Below, one piece after another: positions 6,548-8,622 of a stretch of 8,622 nt of DNA; position 1 is the stretch's first letter, and every line of letters begins with the position of its first letter. This DNA comes from CAYLNM01 sp964385045. Lineage in GTDB: Bacteria; Planctomycetota; Phycisphaerae; Phycisphaerales; SM1A02. The notes beneath the pieces are model-generated. The model saw only the letters and a program-made list of their open reading frames with translations. It had not been told where the DNA came from and made no database searches. The position numbers and the translations under genes are program-made. The DNA lies in contig CAYLNM010000179.1 of assembly GCA_964385045.1 (NCBI GenBank), positions 1 to 8,622 on the forward strand, written 5' to 3'.

Positions 6548-7629
6548 ATGAGCCCCGCCACCGCCACCGACTCCGCCGTCCGCGCGCTGCTCGAGAACCT
6601 GATCGACTACGCCGGCCTCTTCCCGCCCGCCCGGCTGGACATGCAGCCGACGGTGGACGCCTACGCCCGCTTCCTCGCCGCGGACGAGGCGTGGATGCTC
6701 GAGCGACTCGTCGTGCCCGTCGGCCGGCTCGAGGAGCTCGAGCGCTGCGCCGCGGAGCTCCTGCCCACCGGCGAGCAGGACGAGCCGTGGCCGCTGTCGG
6801 TGCTGGTCGCCCCGGCGGGCGACCCGCAGCTCGAGCGTGACCTCGAGACGGTGGTCGCGTTCAACGAGCGACACTGCGATCCCGGCCGCGGGCTGGCGAT
6901 CATCGACGTCCTCGAGCTCCGCGGCGGGGACGCCGACGCGATCGACGCCTCGCTCGATCGGATGCCGGACGAGCTGTTCCCCTTCTTCGAGCTCGACTGG
7001 CGCACCGACGTCCGCGGCCTCGTGACCACGCTCGTGGGCGGCGACGCGGGGGCCAAGATCCGNNNNNNNNNNNNNNNNNNNNNNNNNNNNNNNNNNNNNN
7101 NNNNNNNNNNNNNNNNNNNNNNNNNNNNNNNNNNNNNNNNNNNNNNNNNNNNNNNNNNNNNNACGTCCGCGGCCTCGTGACCACGCTCGTGGGCGGCGAC
7201 GCGGGGGCCAAGATCCGCACCGGCGGCGTCGAGCCGGACGCGATCCCGCCGATCGAGCGCGTGGCCGCGTTCATCGAGGCCTGCGCGGGCTGCGACGTGC
7301 CGTTCAAGGCGACGGCGGGGCTGCACCATCCGCTCCGCGGCCACCCGCTGTCGGCCGAGCACCCGGACGTTCCGATGCACGGCTTCCTCAACGTCTTCGT
7401 CGCCGGCCTGCTCGCGACCCACCACGGCGTGGAGGCCGAGGGCCTCGAGCCGGTCCTCGCGGCGGAGACGATCGACCGGTTCATCCTCACCGCGGACGAG
7501 GTCGGCTTCGGCGAGCTGACGTGCACCCGCGACGAGGTCGAGGACGCCCGGCTCGGCTTCTGCATCAGCTACGGCTCGTGCAGCTTCGACGAGCCGCGGG
7601 AGGATCTGCGGGGGCTCGGGGTGCTCTGA
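6548..7629 (+). CDS. Uncharacterised conserved protein, interrupted by a false gap
   Basis: Function unknown. Read literally, the gene breaks at the N-run and resumes in another frame. Removing the 100 N plus one copy of the duplicated 55 bases (155 bp) restores one frame of 308 residues, with the split codon 172 reading Arg. The N-terminus holds LIDYAGLFPPARL (18-30). The most conserved-looking blocks are GDAGAKIRTGG (to 175), PFKATAGLHHP (200-210) and MHGFLNVFV (225-233). I recall uncharacterised proteins of about 300 residues in actinobacteria and other phyla with the same three blocks, but cannot verify this here. The Lys170 and Lys202 motifs on short beta-like segments are reminiscent of TIM-barrel aldolases; that is speculation. 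No signal peptide or membrane segment is seen, so it is probably cytoplasmic. ATG 6548 lacks a clear Shine-Dalgarno site. The 3' end overlaps a convergent gene by 61 bp. Confidence 0.82.
7008..7062 (+). repeat. 55-bp exact duplicate, left copy at contig end
   Basis: The last 55 bases before the N-run are identical to the first 55 bases after it. Both lie in the same part of one gene. This is the unmerged overlap of two contigs, not a biological repeat: collapsing the copies restores the reading frame. Confidence 0.97.
7063..7162. other. Artefactual 100-N gap
   Basis: A placeholder of exactly 100 N between two contig ends that overlap by 55 identical bases. No sequence is likely to be missing. 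The overlap length equals a common assembler k-mer (55), typical of neighbouring graph edges joined by read pairs without trimming. Confidence 0.95.
7163..7217 (+). repeat. 55-bp exact duplicate, right copy at contig start
   Basis: Identical over all 55 positions to 7008-7062, and ends in the same split codon (CG, completed by C at 7218). Deleting 7063-7217 gives the continuous gene. Confidence 0.97.
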
Positions 7630-8315
7630 GCCGGAGCGGGGGCCCCACCCGGCGACTCACCCGGCCCGTCGAGCTCGTCGAGGATCGCGTTCAGGTCTCG
7701 GCCCAGCGCCCGTACCTCGGACTCGGCGTCGGGGAGCGAGCAGCGGCGTCGCCGATCGCCGCCTCGTCGGGCGGACACCACGTCACGGATCTCCTGGATC
7801 GGCCCCAGCACGCGGACGTCGAGGCTCCGGAGGAGCACGAGGAACACGACGAGCGTGATGCTCGCCATGAACGCCACGCTCCAGCCTCCGGCCCGCCCGA
7901 GGTCCGCGGCCCGGGCGTCCGCGGCTCGCATGACCCGACGATTGACCGCGGCGAGCCGTCCGATCGCGTCCACCAGCTCGGGGCGGACGGCGGGATCGCC
8001 GCCGCGCTCCGCCTGCCAGGTCCGCTCGATCTCGGCGAGGATCGGCTCCTCGGCCGCCTCCGTCACGTTGCCCTTCGCCGCCGCGAGCGCCGCCTCGAAC
8101 GCGGCGACGGTCCCGGGATCCTCGCCCGGGCGCGGCTGCGTGGCGAGGGCGGCGAGCATGCGCTCGCAGGCCTCGAGCGAGCGATCGTTCTCCTCCAGGA
8201 TCACCGCGATCGCCGGGGTCATCCGCGCGAAGACCGCGATGGAGCCGAAGGCCAGCAGCAGGCCCATCGTCACGATCAGCGCCGCCCCGAGGTGGATGCC
8301 GCGGACCAGCCGCAT
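7569..8315 (-). CDS. Two-TM sensor protein with HAMP domain and no output domain
   Basis: Membrane signalling protein of 248 residues. One TM helix (about 8-30) is followed by a mostly helical extracytoplasmic region (31-144), a second TM helix (about 145-163), and a HAMP linker (about 164-216) with LGPIQEIRDVV in its first helix and RALGRDLNAILDEL in its second. The arrangement, and the VNRRVMRAAD segment just before TM2, resemble the sensor half of KinB-type histidine kinases or four-helix-bundle chemoreceptors. However, no PAS, kinase, cyclase or receptor-signalling domain follows. After HAMP there is only a 32-residue Ser/Pro/Gly/Ala tail, whose last part overlaps the convergent plus-strand gene by 61 bp. 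ATG 8315 overlaps the stop of the KtrA-like gene by one base (TGATG), with GGAGGAGG just upstream, so the two are co-translated. It could be a stand-alone sensor or adaptor, or the remnant of a kinase that lost its 3' part. Confidence 0.8.
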   Translation of the reverse strand: MRLVRGIHLGAALIVTMGLLLAFGSIAVFARMTPAIAVILEENDRSLEACERMLAALATQPRPGEDPGTVAAFEAALAAAKGNVTEAAEEPILAEIERTWQAERGGDPAVRPELVDAIGRLAAVNRRVMRAADARAADLGRAGGWSVAFMASITLVVFLVLLRSLDVRVLGPIQEIRDVVSARRGGDRRRRCSLPDAESEVRALGRDLNAILDELDGPGESPGGAPAPAQSTPSPRRSSRGSSKLHEP

Positions 8316-8622
8316 CACTGCCCCTCCTCCAGCATCCGCCGCAGGGCCGCCTCGTCGGAGACCACGAGCAGCCGCTCGTCCGCGCGGAGCGACTCCGCGG
8401 CCCGGGGGATGCGGACGGTGTCGCCGGCGCCGTCCCGGACCGCCACCACCGTCACGCCCATGCGGCGGGGAAGCTCCAGCTCCTGCAGCGTCCGACCCAC
8501 GAAGCGATCCGGGACGATGACCTCGGAGAGGTGGAGGCCGCCGCCGAGCGGCGCCTCGGACACGATGCGGCGAAAGATGAGCCGATTGGCGAACCACTCG
8601 CCGAACTCCTCCTCGGGATTCA
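8315..8622 (-). CDS. KtrA/TrkA-like potassium uptake regulator, C-terminal part only
   Basis: Partial gene that enters from beyond the right edge. The 101 visible residues look like the end of an RCK protein: a linker helix with EFGEWFANRL, then an RCK-C (TrkA-C) domain with LSEVIVPDRFVGRTLQELEL, the beta segment GVTVVAVRD, and the closing ADERLLVVSDEAALRRML. Peripheral cytoplasmic proteins of this type gate Ktr/Trk potassium transporters or related channels; the RCK-C domain binds a small ligand such as c-di-AMP in some families. The nucleotide-binding RCK-N domain would lie outside the window, so ligand and transporter type cannot be read. A GTG at 8563 could open an 82-residue protein, but the family resemblance continues upstream of it in frame, so it is not the start. 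It is coupled to the downstream HAMP protein by a TGATG overlap. Confidence 0.8.
   Translation of the reverse strand, partial: NPEEEFGEWFANRLIFRRIVSEAPLGGGLHLSEVIVPDRFVGRTLQELELPRRMGVTVVAVRDGAGDTVRIPRAAESLRADERLLVVSDEAALRRMLEEGQ

Noticed and set aside
4642..6567. 641-codon minus-strand frame opposite gltX
   Set aside because: It runs through the N-gap and antisense to an unmistakable gltX. The composition is that of a shadow frame.
7008..7217. Programmed frameshift, tandem duplication or mobile-element insertion in the 6548-7629 gene
   Set aside because: The frame change is fully explained by 100 placeholder N plus one duplicated contig end. A 55-bp duplication is far longer than an insertion-sequence target duplication.
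7855..8520. 221-codon plus-strand frame opposite the HAMP and KtrA-like genes
   Set aside because: The translation is Ala/Ser/Arg/Pro low complexity, whereas the minus strand encodes recognisable TM, HAMP and RCK-C segments with coupled starts.
8315..8563. Stand-alone 82-residue RCK-C protein starting at GTG 8563
   Set aside because: The frame stays open to the window edge and the upstream residues look like the RCK linker, so this is the end of a longer gene.

Overview
The window is a very GC-rich bacterial chromosomal segment with ordinary gene density, taken from a draft assembly: it contains two runs of exactly 100 N (4666-4765 and 7063-7162). The genes suggest a Gram-negative, lipoprotein-bearing lineage. 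A planctomycete, perhaps Phycisphaerae-like, is my best guess. It rests on base composition and on a glutamyl-tRNA synthetase carrying an extra segment after KMSKR that resembles what I remember from planctomycetes. I could not run a search, so the taxonomy is tentative.

Layout. At 6-1292 (+) lies a secreted or membrane-anchored alpha/beta-hydrolase of the lipase type with a full Ser-Asp-His triad. After a 130-bp spacer with a GC-rich hairpin comes a tightly packed three-gene unit on the plus strand. It holds a long-form LOG-family nucleotide phosphoribohydrolase (1423-2508), an unrecognised exported probable lipoprotein (2505-3803), and a phosphatidylserine synthase, pssA (from 3800 into the first gap). 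The two junctions are 4-bp overlaps (ATGA and GTGA), which implies co-transcription and translational coupling. After the gap follows gltX (4804-6474), closed by a perfect 12-bp GC stem-loop, and then a gene of an uncharacterised family (6548-7629) that contains the second gap. On the minus strand, convergent with that gene, are the C-terminal end of a KtrA/TrkA-like potassium-uptake regulator (running off the right edge) and a two-TM sensor protein with a HAMP domain but no output domain (7569-8315).

The firmest observation is that the second gap is an artefact. The 55 bases before it (7008-7062) are repeated exactly in the 55 bases after it (7163-7217). Collapsing gap plus duplicate restores one uninterrupted 308-residue frame. 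The first gap has no such overlap and hides real sequence: the end of pssA and the upstream region of gltX.

How the genes relate: pssA commits CDP-diacylglycerol to phosphatidylserine and then phosphatidylethanolamine at the membrane, and the exported protein coupled to it may act at the envelope. LOG and GltX are housekeeping nucleotide and translation functions. The minus-strand pair looks like a potassium or osmotic module in which an RCK regulator is coupled to a membrane sensor. I found no convincing large novel system. The candidates most worth following are the kinase-less HAMP sensor coupled to KtrA, the GltX insertion, the unknown lipoprotein and the uncharacterised 308-residue family.
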